Assembly: GCF_009604425.1 (NCBI RefSeq)
Contig: NZ_WEGI01000002.1
Coordinates: forward strand, 248,001-312,000
DNA: 64,000 nucleotides
Direction: 5' to 3'
Source of the DNA: Nocardia aurantia
GTDB lineage: Bacteria > Actinomycetota > Actinomycetes > Mycobacteriales > Mycobacteriaceae
This document shows positions 47,444 to 55,782 of this stretch, in pieces. How positions within the stretch are numbered: the first letter of the stretch is position 1; each line of letters opens with the position of its first letter. A program made the translations under genes and the position numbers. The notes under the pieces were generated by a model. The model was not told the origin of the DNA, ran no database searches, and saw only the letters and a program-made list of their open reading frames with translations.

Positions 47444-48794
47444 TCACAACCGGCCGGCCTCCCGGGCGACCCGCCGGGTCCGCATGGGGAGCATTCCCAC
47501 GTTCACCGTGCCGCGGCACACCACCACGCGGTCGGCGCGAATTCCCCTCTGCCGCTTCCGAATATCCTCGATCGTCGCCATATCGCGGCCCCAGAACAGT
47601 TTCGAAGCAGCGGCCGGCAAATCCGGCGCCACCGGAGCCCTCGCACCGGCACCGTCGCGATCCCTGGCCGGTAGCGCCGGATCCGGCGCCACCGCCGGAC
47701 GGTCGCCGACGGTCCGCAGGGCCGGCAGCACGCCGGTCGACCTGCCGGGGACGCTCGCCGCGATACATTCCGGCACCTCCGTTCTCGGGCTCGTGACCAG
47801 CGAGCCGACCTGCCCGGCCGGATCGCTGTTCGTCGTCGGGGAATTCATCAGCGCCTTTCTGTGGGGTCCGGTGCGAGGAGCCGGATACGGTTCGTCGATG
47901 CCTTCGTCCACCAGCCGCAGCGCTTTCCGCCGTGAGCCCGGTCCGCCGCGCCGCGACAGGGTGTATCGACCACGCTGCGACAGCACGTATTCGCTGCCTC
48001 GCGGCAGTGCGTCTTCGCCCAGCCGGGCAGTACAGCTCGGTAACGCCGTGGCCGTACTGCTGCGCCGCACCGTGGCAGTGCAGCCGGGCGACGCCATGGC
48101 CGTACAGCTGCGCCGAACCACGGCAGTGCAGCCCGACAGCGCCATGGCCGTGCGGCTCGGCCACACCACAGCAGGACAGCCCCACCACACCGTCGCCGTG
48201 CAGCCCGGCCACACCGTGCCAGTACAGCTCGGTCGCGTCGCGGCAGCTCGCCACCGCCGCGCCGCGGTCCCGTGCCGTCGCCGTGTCACGGCATCGCGTC
48301 ACCGAACCCGGTGCGTCCCGGGTGATCCGAGCGGGCCGGGTGATCCGGACCGATCGGTCGCCACACCCGGCCCGCGACCGGCGAACGGTCCCCGCGACAG
48401 GTGCGCCCGGCTCGAGCACCGCGACCCGGCCGGCGATGACGACCACCGGTTCGCCGTCCGCGACCGCCCCGCACCGGATATCGAGCCGGCCGGACGCGAC
48501 AGCGAATGTGGAGCCGTCGGTGACCGCCGGGCGCATCGCGCGTAATTCCGCCATGCCGGCGACGGCGGGTCGGCACCGGCCCGCCCGCTCCGGTATTCCC
48601 GGCACACCGGGAGAATCGACGGCCGCCACCGTGCCGCGCACAAGAGAAAATTCGCCGCCCGGCTCGCCATCGACACGAAAATTGCCGGTATACCGTTCGG
48701 CGGGAGCGTAGAACAATTCGACCACCACACGTTGTGATGCTTTCCGGCCGTGGGCCGGATCCCGGGTCGAGCCGGTTCCGAAACCGGATGTCAC
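47444..48794 (-). pseudogene. First gene of the Roadblock operon, apparently frameshifted
   Basis: The N-terminal part (48794 to about 48018) reads well in one frame: VVVELFYAPAERYTGNFRVD and a DUF4388-like GEFSLVRGTVAAVDSPG segment. It runs into a 24-bp x 9 array that encodes 8-residue repeats rich in His, Cys and Gly. Beyond 48018 this frame loses coding character, while the next frame continues as normal protein to a stop at 47444 (RKALRLVDEGIDEPYPAP and DMATIEDIRKRQRGIRADRV). Removing one G from the GGG at 48018-48020 joins them into about 450 residues. It may be a true mutation, a sequencing error in a homopolymer, or recoding. The GTG start at 48794 lacks a strong ribosome site. Confidence 0.55.
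48030..48245. repeat. 24-bp tandem repeat, nine copies, inside a gene
   Basis: Nine contiguous 24-bp units start at 48030 and every 24 bases after. The consensus is close to GTGCAGCCCGGCCACACCGTGGCC on the plus strand, shown here only in part: GTGCAGCC at the start and ACCGTGGC near the end. The length keeps the reading frame. On the coding (minus) strand each unit adds eight residues of the type GLHGHGVA. Units differ by several substitutions, so the array is not a recent expansion. Confidence 0.92.
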
Positions 48795-49273
48795 GGTTCG
48801 AACTCCGGGGAAGGATGACTATTCGGTCCGCTCGGCATCGGCTGCACGTGCGCCCGAAATTGCACGTTCGCGCAGCCGGTGGATCAGTTCGGCGGACCTC
48901 GGAAAAATGCCGGGAGCCTCGGTGGCCGCCACAGCCTGCGCACGTTATTCAAGAGAGTGTCCTGAGGGAAGAGTCGGTGAGAATACGGCGGGTGATCACA
49001 ACCTCCGTGATTGCCGTACGACAAGCATCCTGTCAGCGTTGCGGATTTCAAGCAACCGCTTCCGGGAAATTAATTCAATACCACCCGGTCGATTTGCTGG
49101 CTACCTTTTCGCGATTCCGACATATCGGACAAGTGCGACGGAGCGGCCGCGCCCTGGTCGCGCCGGACGGGACTCGCGGGAACCCGCACGACGCACCGGC
49201 ATTCGCCGTCATCGAACCGAACCCGTCCCGGCCCCGTTGTTCTCACAGAGACGAGGCACGGAGGGCGTGGACA
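48795..49273. other. Divergent intergenic region upstream of the Roadblock operon
   Basis: A 479-bp gap between the leftward operon and the rightward DUF4188 gene. The part from about 48,930 to 49,140 is noticeably AT-richer and probably holds both promoters. The frame of the DUF4188 gene stays open through it, with a possible GTG at 48977 after GAGGGAAG, but the translated sequence is not protein-like. Nothing else is recognised. Confidence 0.4.
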
Positions 49274-49828
49274 GTGCGAGTACAGCGCTTGACAGCGGAC
49301 CTGTCCGGATACCCGGATCTGGTCGTCGTATATCTCGGCATGCGGGTGCGCACCCTGCGCGGCATGGCCCGGCTGCTCGGCGTCGGGCCGAAACTGTATC
49401 GGTCGCACCATGATCGGCCCGACGGCCTGCTGTGGCACGACGACATCATCTGGTCGCTGTTCCCGCCGCACTGGGGTGCGCGGCAGTACTGGCGCGATCT
49501 GGACAGCCTGGAGCGATGGACGCGCGGCGATCCGCACCGGCAGTGGTGGGAGCGGTTCCTGCGCGACTCCGGCGGCACCGGGTTCTGGCACGAGGCCTAT
49601 TTCGCGCAGGGCGGGATCGACGCCATGTACGACGACATGTCCACACCGACCGGACTGGCCCGGTTCGCGCCGACCGTCCCGTCACGCGGACGACTGTTCT
49701 CCACCCGCGGCCGGATCCGCGACACCGCCGCGGGTGGCCGGAGCCAGGACCGCGCCGCCGCGCCCGTGGTGGCCGAGCAGACCTACTACGCCGACGATCC
49801 GGCCGACCCGGCACGCCACGACGAATAG
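49274..49828 (+). CDS. DUF4188 family protein (monooxygenase-like)
   Basis: A 184-residue protein matching the DUF4188 pattern: an early strand LVVVYLGMRVRTLRG, then VQYW-like GARQYWRDLDSLERWTRGDP, WWERFLRDSGGTGFWHEAYF and a glycine-containing loop before MYDDM. The fold is dimeric alpha-beta barrel-like, and some relatives are annotated as aldoxime dehydratase or monooxygenase-like without firm biochemistry. Residues past about 130 are a polar, Arg/Ala-rich tail. The GTG at 49274 follows GGAGGG by eight bases. It is transcribed away from the Roadblock operon. Confidence 0.8.
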   Translation: MRVQRLTADLSGYPDLVVVYLGMRVRTLRGMARLLGVGPKLYRSHHDRPDGLLWHDDIIWSLFPPHWGARQYWRDLDSLERWTRGDPHRQWWERFLRDSGGTGFWHEAYFAQGGIDAMYDDMSTPTGLARFAPTVPSRGRLFSTRGRIRDTAAGGRSQDRAAAPVVAEQTYYADDPADPARHDE

Positions 49829-49977
49829 TTGGTCAACCGAATGGAATACCCGCTCGAGCGACCCGCTGGCTAACGACCGGCGACGGATTGGTACCACCGG
49901 ATGAACACTCGCCCGCCGGACTGTGATCCGCCCGTGATCGGCTTCTGATTTCGTATCCCGCGCCCTACCGTACTACC

Positions 49978-50604
49978 ATGCACGTCCTGTTCGTCTGCAA
50001 TAGCAATGTGTGCCGGTCGGTGATCGCCGAACGGCTCACCACGGCGCTGGCAGCCGAACACGGGCTGACCGAGCTGACGGCCGAGAGCGCGGGTACCCGC
50101 GCACTGGTCGGATTCGGTGTGGAACCGCTTGCCGCGCAGGCGATCAGCGGACTGGGCGGCGATGCGAGCGGATTCAAGGCCCGCCGGTTGCAGCCGGCCA
50201 TGGTGGAGCGCGCGGATCTGATCCTCACGATGACCGACCATATCCGGGACGATATAAGCAAACTCGTGGCATCGGCGACGTCCCGCACGTTCACGCTGCT
50301 CGAGGCCTTCCGGATCGCACGGGTCAGCGGCGCCCGCACGGTCGCCGAGATCGACCGGGCCCGAAACGATCTCGCCCTGGTCGGGCGGGAGAACATCGCC
50401 GATCCGGTCGGCCTGTCACCGGAGAAGTACTGCGAGATCGGCGACCGCATCGCGAGTGCGCTGGTGCCACTGCTGCTGGCCCTGGAGATCCATCAGGGAC
50501 GCGGCACCGACGAGCGCGGACGGCCGCGGCTGGTGGTCCTGCCCGGCGGGCGGGCCGAGCCGCAACCGTTCGAACGGCATCTCGGAATCGGCCGCCACGC
50601 CTAG
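49978..50604 (+). CDS. Low-molecular-weight protein-tyrosine-phosphatase family protein
   Basis: A 208-residue protein starting MHVLFVCNSNVCRS: the P-loop C-x5-R is Cys7 to Arg13 and is followed by Ser, as in active LMW phosphatases and arsenate reductases. The downstream DP acid loop is IADPVGLSPEKY. The C-terminus is about 50 residues longer than the minimal enzyme and rich in Arg, Gly and Pro. Targets may be phosphotyrosine or phosphoarginine proteins. TACCGT lies six bases before the ATG and TTCTGA 17 bases further up, so this is a good leaderless promoter. No kinase gene is adjacent. Confidence 0.87.
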   Translation: MHVLFVCNSNVCRSVIAERLTTALAAEHGLTELTAESAGTRALVGFGVEPLAAQAISGLGGDASGFKARRLQPAMVERADLILTMTDHIRDDISKLVASATSRTFTLLEAFRIARVSGARTVAEIDRARNDLALVGRENIADPVGLSPEKYCEIGDRIASALVPLLLALEIHQGRGTDERGRPRLVVLPGGRAEPQPFERHLGIGRHA

Positions 50605-50746
50605 TGCGGCGGCGGTATTCGGCGCATCCGCGCACGCCCGGGGGCCGGTGACACGCCTGATTCTCGCTAATTCGAGTATTCGGGTCTACACTTCCGGCGA
50701 ACACTTCCGCAGCCGACGGTTCGACACAAGAACAGGACTGAACGAC

Positions 50747-51178
50747 ATGCCGAAACGCATTTCGGATGTTTCGCTCCATGTTTATGTGACACCGGAAACC
50801 CTCGAGCGCGTCGTGGCGACCGTGCGGCGCGTGGTCGATGATCATGTCGCCGACCGTGATGTCTTCGCGTGGCGTTTCACCCTCCCGGTCGACACCGACC
50901 ACCACGCGCACATGATGCTCGAAACCCGTTGGCGCCTGGACAATCCGGGAACCGAGCCCGTCGCCCACGGCACCTACGAGATCGCCCTCAGCCTCGTCGG
51001 CCCGCCGGACCTGCTCACCGAGGCCGATCTGAGCTCGCTGGAACGCCAACTGGTGCAAGGTATTTCGAAGGGTCACGGCTGCGGTGCGACCGCCGTGCCG
51101 TACGTCCTGCACGCCAGCAGCCGCGACAGCTTCGACCTGGAGGAGCACGCGGAGCTGGAACACCTCACCAGTTTCTGA
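50747..51178 (+). CDS. Hypothetical protein
   Basis: A 143-residue soluble protein of unrecognised family. It begins MPKRISDVSLHVYVTPETLE and shows alternating strands and helices (FAWRFTLPVDTDHHAHMMLE, EIALSLVGPPDLLT) and an acidic C-terminus. There are several His residues (DHHAH) but no known metal-site pattern. The ATG has AGGA eight to eleven bases upstream and the frame has clean G/C third positions, so I take it as a real gene. It converges on tesB with 25 bp between the stops. Confidence 0.75.
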   Translation: MPKRISDVSLHVYVTPETLERVVATVRRVVDDHVADRDVFAWRFTLPVDTDHHAHMMLETRWRLDNPGTEPVAHGTYEIALSLVGPPDLLTEADLSSLERQLVQGISKGHGCGATAVPYVLHASSRDSFDLEEHAELEHLTSF

Positions 51179-51203
51179 GTGCCACAAGGACTTCCGGGCG
51201 CCG

Positions 51204-52148
51204 CTATCCCTTGCGCGCCGGCCAGTGCCGGATGCACCCCTCCTGCACGACGGTCGCCAGCAGCTCACCGGACTGCGAGTAGTAGTGCCCGGTGGCGAGG
51301 CCACGCGAGCCCGCCGCCACCGGTGACTGTGTCGCGTACAACGCCCACTCGTCGAACCGGAACGGGCGATGGAACCAGATCGAGTGGTTCACCGTGATCG
51401 CCAGCAGCCGATCCAGGCCCCAGGCCAGCCCGTGCGTGGTGATGATCGAATCCAGCACCGTGGTGTCGGACGAATACCCCAGTGCCGCAACATGAATCAG
51501 CGGATCGTCGGGCATCGGGCCGTCGGCGCGCATCCACACCCGGTTGTGCTCCAGGGTGCCGCCGGTGCCCTTCAGGATCCAGGCCGGCTCGTTGGCGAAG
51601 CGCATCTCGATCGGGCGCGGGGCCTTCACGAACATCTCCAGCTTGTCCTCGAAGCCGGCGAAGGACTCCTCCACCCGCACCAGCCCCTCCGGGCCGGGCA
51701 CATCCGGCGGCGCGGTGGCGTGTTCCAGACCGGGCACCCAGTCCTGGAACGCCGCCAGCATCATGAACAGTTCCTCGCCGTCCTGGCTGGCGATCACCAT
51801 CCGGTTGGCGAGGTTGCGCGCGTCCCGGATGCGCTGCACCCGGAACTCGATGGGCTGCTTCGGATCTCCGCCACGAATGAAGTGCGCGTTGATCGCGTGC
51901 AGCGGCCGCGACCGCTGGGCCGAGCCCGGGGTCGTCACCGTCCGGCCGGCGGCCACGATCGCCTGCGCCACCAGCTGCCCGCCGAAGGTGCGGCTCCACA
52001 CCTTCCGCGGATGGTGCCCGAGGAACACATCCTCGCCGGCCTGCTCCAGATCGAGCAGGCCGAGCAGCTCACCGAGGTCGCCTGCACCGGCCGGCGCGCC
52101 GCCCGACGGGTGCGCGGACTCCCGTGACCCGCCCAGCGTCGCGCTCAA
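51204..52148 (-). CDS. tesB: Acyl-CoA thioesterase II
   Basis: TesB hydrolyses medium- and long-chain acyl-CoA. The 314-residue protein is a double hotdog: the first half holds RTFGGQLVAQAIVAAGRTV and LHAINAHFIRGGDPKQPIEF, the second HVAALGYSSDTTVLDSIITT and the catalytic-type ITVNHSIWFHRPFRFDEWAL. The TTG start lies one base past the pyk stop and has GGAGGA upstream, so it is translated from the pyk message. The pyk-tesB pair is also adjacent in M. tuberculosis (Rv1617-Rv1618). Confidence 0.95.
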   Translation of the reverse strand: MSATLGGSRESAHPSGGAPAGAGDLGELLGLLDLEQAGEDVFLGHHPRKVWSRTFGGQLVAQAIVAAGRTVTTPGSAQRSRPLHAINAHFIRGGDPKQPIEFRVQRIRDARNLANRMVIASQDGEELFMMLAAFQDWVPGLEHATAPPDVPGPEGLVRVEESFAGFEDKLEMFVKAPRPIEMRFANEPAWILKGTGGTLEHNRVWMRADGPMPDDPLIHVAALGYSSDTTVLDSIITTHGLAWGLDRLLAITVNHSIWFHRPFRFDEWALYATQSPVAAGSRGLATGHYYSQSGELLATVVQEGCIRHWPARKG

Positions 52149-52149
52149 A

Positions 52150-53571
52150 TCAGTGGTCCTCCTCGCCGATGCGGTGCACGTGGATGAGGTTGGTGGAACC
52201 GACGGTGCCCGGCGGGGAGCCGGCCACGATCACCACGAGATCACCCTTACGGTACCGATTCATCGACAGCAGCTCCTTGTCGACCTGACCGATCATCTCG
52301 TCGGTGGTCGCCACCGACGGCACGATGAACGTCTCGACGCCCCAGGTCAGCGCGAGCTGGCTGCGGATCTCCGGCAGCGGGGTGAAGGCCAGCAGCGGCA
52401 GCGGGGTGTGCAGCCGGGCCAGCCTGCGCACGGTGTCGCCGGACTGGGTGAACGCGACCAGCGCCTTGGCGTTGAGCCGCTCGCCGATGTCGCGGGCCGC
52501 GTAGGAGATGACACCGCGCTTGGTGCGCGGCACGTGGGTCAGCGGGGGGACCCGGGTGGAGGATTCGGCCTCCACCGCGTGCACGATCCGGGCCATGGTG
52601 CGGACCGTCTCGATCGGATAGTCGCCGACCGAGGTCTCGCCGGAGAGCATCACCGCGTCCGCGCCGTCGAGCACGGCGTTGGCGACGTCGGACGCCTCGG
52701 CCCGGGTGGGCCGGGAGTTGGTGATCATCGACTCCAGCATCTGGGTCGCGACGATCACCGGCTTGGCATTTTCCCGCGCCATCTGGATGGCCCGCTTCTG
52801 CACCAGCGGCACCTGCTCCAGCGGCAACTCGACCCCCAGGTCGCCGCGCGCGACCATGACCGCGTCGAAGGCGAGCACGATGGCCTCGAGATTGTCGATG
52901 GCCTCCGGCTTCTCCAGCTTGCCGATCACCGGCACCCGGCGGCCGACCCGGTCCATGATGTCGTGCACGAGCTCGACATCGGCGGGCGAGCGGACGAACG
53001 ACAACGCGATGAAGTCGACGCCGAGCCCGAGCGCGAACTCCAGATCCTCGATGTCCTTCTCCGACAGGGCCGGAACCGACACGTCCATGCCGGGCAGCGA
53101 CACGCCCTTGTTGTTCGAGACCGGGCCGCCCTCGGTGACCCGGCAGACCACGTCGTTGCCCTCGACCCGGAGCACGACCAGGCCGACCTTGCCGTCGTCG
53201 ACCAGCAGCCGGTCACCGGCCTTGGCGTCGGCGGCCAATTGTTTGTAGGTGGTGGAGACGCGGTCGTGGCTGCCGTCGATGTCCTCGACGGTGATCCGCA
53301 CCTCCTCCCCGGTGGCCCAGAAGGTCTTGCCGTCGGTGAAACGGCCGAGCCTGATCTTGGGGCCCTGTAGATCCGCGAGAATGCCCACGGCGCGGCCGAG
53401 TTGGTCGGCCGCGCGCCGTACCTTCTGATAGTTCTCAGCGTGGTCGGCGTGTTCGCCGTGACTGAAATTCAACCGGGCCACGTCCATGCCGCTTTCGACA
53501 AGTTCGCGGATCCGGTCCTCGGCGGCGGTAGCCGGACCGAGGGTGCACACAATCTTTGTCCGTCGCATCAC
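52150..53571 (-). CDS. pyk: Pyruvate kinase
   Basis: The last glycolytic step, phosphoenolpyruvate and ADP to pyruvate and ATP. The 473-residue protein begins RRTKIVCTLGPA and has the signature AIVLAFDAVMVARGDLGVE with the catalytic Lys in IGKLEKPEAIDN, the ATQMLESMITNSRPTRAEASDVANAV block and a C-terminal regulatory domain. GTG at 53571 lies six bases after TAGGGT, so the message is likely leaderless. ATG at 53568 is the next codon. A 21-bp palindrome covers the -35 region. tesB follows directly. Confidence 0.96.
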   Translation of the reverse strand: MMRRTKIVCTLGPATAAEDRIRELVESGMDVARLNFSHGEHADHAENYQKVRRAADQLGRAVGILADLQGPKIRLGRFTDGKTFWATGEEVRITVEDIDGSHDRVSTTYKQLAADAKAGDRLLVDDGKVGLVVLRVEGNDVVCRVTEGGPVSNNKGVSLPGMDVSVPALSEKDIEDLEFALGLGVDFIALSFVRSPADVELVHDIMDRVGRRVPVIGKLEKPEAIDNLEAIVLAFDAVMVARGDLGVELPLEQVPLVQKRAIQMARENAKPVIVATQMLESMITNSRPTRAEASDVANAVLDGADAVMLSGETSVGDYPIETVRTMARIVHAVEAESSTRVPPLTHVPRTKRGVISYAARDIGERLNAKALVAFTQSGDTVRRLARLHTPLPLLAFTPLPEIRSQLALTWGVETFIVPSVATTDEMIGQVDKELLSMNRYRKGDLVVIVAGSPPGTVGSTNLIHVHRIGEEDH

Positions 53572-53596
53572 GAGTCAACCCTAGTCTGCCGAGGGA

Positions 53597-53617
53597 GGTA
53601 TGCCGATTCGGCATACC
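53597..53617. promoter_or_regulatory. Palindromic operator candidate at the pyk promoter
   Basis: GGTATGCCGA-T-TCGGCATACC is a perfect 10-1-10 palindrome. The pyk -10 hexamer TAGGGT occupies 53578-53583, so the palindrome falls on the -35 region, the place for a repressor or co-regulator. With only one central base it is unlikely to be a hairpin terminator for the upstream TM2 gene. Confidence 0.6.
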
Positions 53618-53691
53618 CATCGCTATCAATTGCACTGAACATGATCTGCGTCACGACCCGGCGGCCGCCGCGGAGGGCGGCAACACCGGCG

Positions 53692-54243
53692 TCAGTTCTC
53701 CTGGAGCGGACGGCCGTACGGATCGCGCACCTTGCCGGTGAGGATCATGATGCCGTCGATCAGCGGCCAGATGTGGCCGATACCGCAGGTCAGCCAGGTG
53801 ACGGCGATCTGGGCGATCGCCATGCCCGGATAGCCCAGATAGAACCGGCCGACCCCGAAGCTGCCGAGGAAGATCTCCAGCAGGCCCGCAACCAATTTCG
53901 ACTTGTCCGAGTAGGGCTCGCCGTACATGTTGCGGCCGTAGGGCGCGTCCTGGTCCGGTGGATAGCCGCCACCGACGACCGGAACCGAATACGGCTGGAC
54001 GTAGCCGGGCTGCCCGCCGGCCGGCTGGCCGTAGCCGGGCTGCCCGCCGACCGGCTGGCCGCTCCCCGGCTGCCCGTAGCCGGGTGCGCCGTACTGCGGT
54101 TGCTGTCCGTAGCCGCTACCCGACTGGTCGTAACCGCCGCTGTAGGCCTGCCCGCCGAAATCCTGCGGCTGCCCCGGGCCGGTGCCCGGCGCGCCGTATT
54201 GCGGCCCGCCCCATCCGGGCTGGGGCTGGTTGGGCTCGGTCAC
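53692..54243 (-). CDS. TM2 domain membrane protein with Gly/Gln/Pro repeats
   Basis: A 183-residue protein. The N-terminal 110 residues are a low-complexity region rich in Gly, Gln, Pro and Tyr (repeats of the GYGQPAGGQPG kind). The C-terminal TM2 domain has two membrane helices: LVAGLLEIFLGSFGVGRFYL, then IAVTWLTCGIGHIWPLIDGI. TM2 proteins are widespread and poorly understood. The GTG at 54243 follows GAGGAGG. A TM2 gene beside lgt and pyk is common in related genomes. The repeat region is encoded by GC-rich near-repeats at about 54000-54110. Confidence 0.88.
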   Translation of the reverse strand: MTEPNQPQPGWGGPQYGAPGTGPGQPQDFGGQAYSGGYDQSGSGYGQQPQYGAPGYGQPGSGQPVGGQPGYGQPAGGQPGYVQPYSVPVVGGGYPPDQDAPYGRNMYGEPYSDKSKLVAGLLEIFLGSFGVGRFYLGYPGMAIAQIAVTWLTCGIGHIWPLIDGIMILTGKVRDPYGRPLQEN

Positions 54244-54313
54244 GCGCGTCCTCCTCGCTCGTCCGGGCTGCCCGCGGGCCGCCCGTACCGTGCGGGTCAG
54301 AGCGACCCGCACG

Positions 54314-55735
54314 TCAATTCTTGCGCGACTCGGCCGTATTCGCCGCAGTCGCCGGTGCCGGTCCGGTGTCCTCGTCGTCCACCGGGTCGGCCGGTTTATC
54401 GCGGACGGTTCCGATTTCGTTGCCGCCCCCGGCATCCTCGCCGGAAACCGCTTCGGCGGCAGTCCGATCGGACGCCGCCACGGTGGAATCGGACGCCGCC
54501 CCGCCCGACCCGGATTCGGCGGTCGACGCGGCGGCGGAACCGCCTGCGGCGGAACCCGAATCCGTACCGGAACCGGAGACCGATTCGGCGTCGTCGCCGG
54601 AACCGGCTGCGGCAGCCAGACCGGCCCCACTCGCACCGGTGGCGCTCGAACCGGCGGCGGCCGAACCAATCCCGCCCGCACCAGTCGCGCTCGAACCGGC
54701 GGCGGCCGAATCCTCCGCCGCGGCCGTGGCCGCCGCGATCGAATCCCCTGCGGCAACAGCCGATTCCGCCACCTCCGCGGCCTCGGCGGCGGCCGCGTTC
54801 CGGCGCAGCGCGCCGAACTGCCACGGCCACGGACGGCGACCACCGGGCGCCAGTTGCGCCGCGGTCTCCCGCCCGCGGGTCGCGAACAGGAAATACGCGA
54901 AGGCGCAGAGGAACACGATCACCGAGGTGTACGAGTTGATCCGGATGCCGAAGACATGCGTGGCGTCGTCGTCGCGCAGCAACTCCACCCAGAACCGGCC
55001 GAAGGTGTAGATCATCACGTACAGCGCGAACAACCGGCCGTGGCCGATCCGGAACCGCTTGTCGGCCCAGACCAGCAGCAGTACGCCCAGCACGTTCCAC
55101 ACCAGTTCGTACAGGAAAGTGGGCTGGACGATCTTCTCCACTTGACCGTTGGAGACGCCGTTCATCATGTCCGGCTGCCCGGTCACCGGGTCGAACCGCA
55201 GGAAGATCTTCAGCCCCCACGGCACCTCGGTGGTACGGCCGTACAACTCCTGGTTGAACCAGTTGCCCAGCCGCCCGATCGCCTGGGCCAGCAGGATCGC
55301 CGGCGCGATCGCATCGCCCAAGGCGGGCAACGGGATTCGATACGAACGGCAGCCGATCCAGGCGCCGACGCCGCCGAGGAACACCGCACCCCAGATGCCG
55401 AGGCCGCCCTCCCACACCCGGAACGCGTTCATCGGATGCCCGCCGGCCCCGAAATACTTCTCCCAGTCGGTGGCCACGTGGTACAGCCGCCCGCCGACCA
55501 GTCCGAACGGCACCGCGAACATCGCGACGTCGAGGACCGCGCCCGGCTGCCCGCCACGCTCCCGCCAGCGCCGCTCGCCCCACCAGATCGCGACGATGAT
55601 GCCGACGATGATGCACACCGCGTAGGCCCGCAGCGGGAACGGGCCTAGATGCCACACGCCGCGCGGCGGACTGGGAATGTAGGCCAACACCGCACCGCGC
55701 GCAGCAACACTGTCTGCCAGGACTGGAATGGTCAC
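54314..55735 (-). CDS. lgt: Prolipoprotein diacylglyceryl transferase with long C-terminal tail
   Basis: Lgt moves diacylglycerol from phosphatidylglycerol to the lipobox cysteine, the first step of lipoprotein maturation. The membrane core of about 300 residues carries GGRLYHVATDWEKYF, the signature IGRLGNWFNQELYGRTTEVP and QPTFLYELVWN. Residues about 305-473 form an acidic and Ala/Gly/Ser-rich tail with repeated GSSATGA segments, far longer than in enterobacterial Lgt. Related actinobacterial Lgt proteins also have tails. GTG at 55735 has TACGGT seven bases upstream, a leaderless layout. It would process the two lipoproteins encoded in this window. Confidence 0.94.
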   Translation of the reverse strand: MTIPVLADSVAARGAVLAYIPSPPRGVWHLGPFPLRAYAVCIIVGIIVAIWWGERRWRERGGQPGAVLDVAMFAVPFGLVGGRLYHVATDWEKYFGAGGHPMNAFRVWEGGLGIWGAVFLGGVGAWIGCRSYRIPLPALGDAIAPAILLAQAIGRLGNWFNQELYGRTTEVPWGLKIFLRFDPVTGQPDMMNGVSNGQVEKIVQPTFLYELVWNVLGVLLLVWADKRFRIGHGRLFALYVMIYTFGRFWVELLRDDDATHVFGIRINSYTSVIVFLCAFAYFLFATRGRETAAQLAPGGRRPWPWQFGALRRNAAAAEAAEVAESAVAAGDSIAAATAAAEDSAAAGSSATGAGGIGSAAAGSSATGASGAGLAAAAGSGDDAESVSGSGTDSGSAAGGSAAASTAESGSGGAASDSTVAASDRTAAEAVSGEDAGGGNEIGTVRDKPADPVDDEDTGPAPATAANTAESRKN

Positions 55736-55782
55736 GCGCCCCACCGTAGCCGAAGGGACCCGGCCGGTGCCCGGCCGCCCGG

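Noticed and set aside
47932..48711. Plus-strand frames through the 24-bp array reading VQPGHTVA-type octapeptides.
   Set aside because: Outside the array these frames have no protein-like sequence and no start signal. The minus strand has good coding sequence on both sides.
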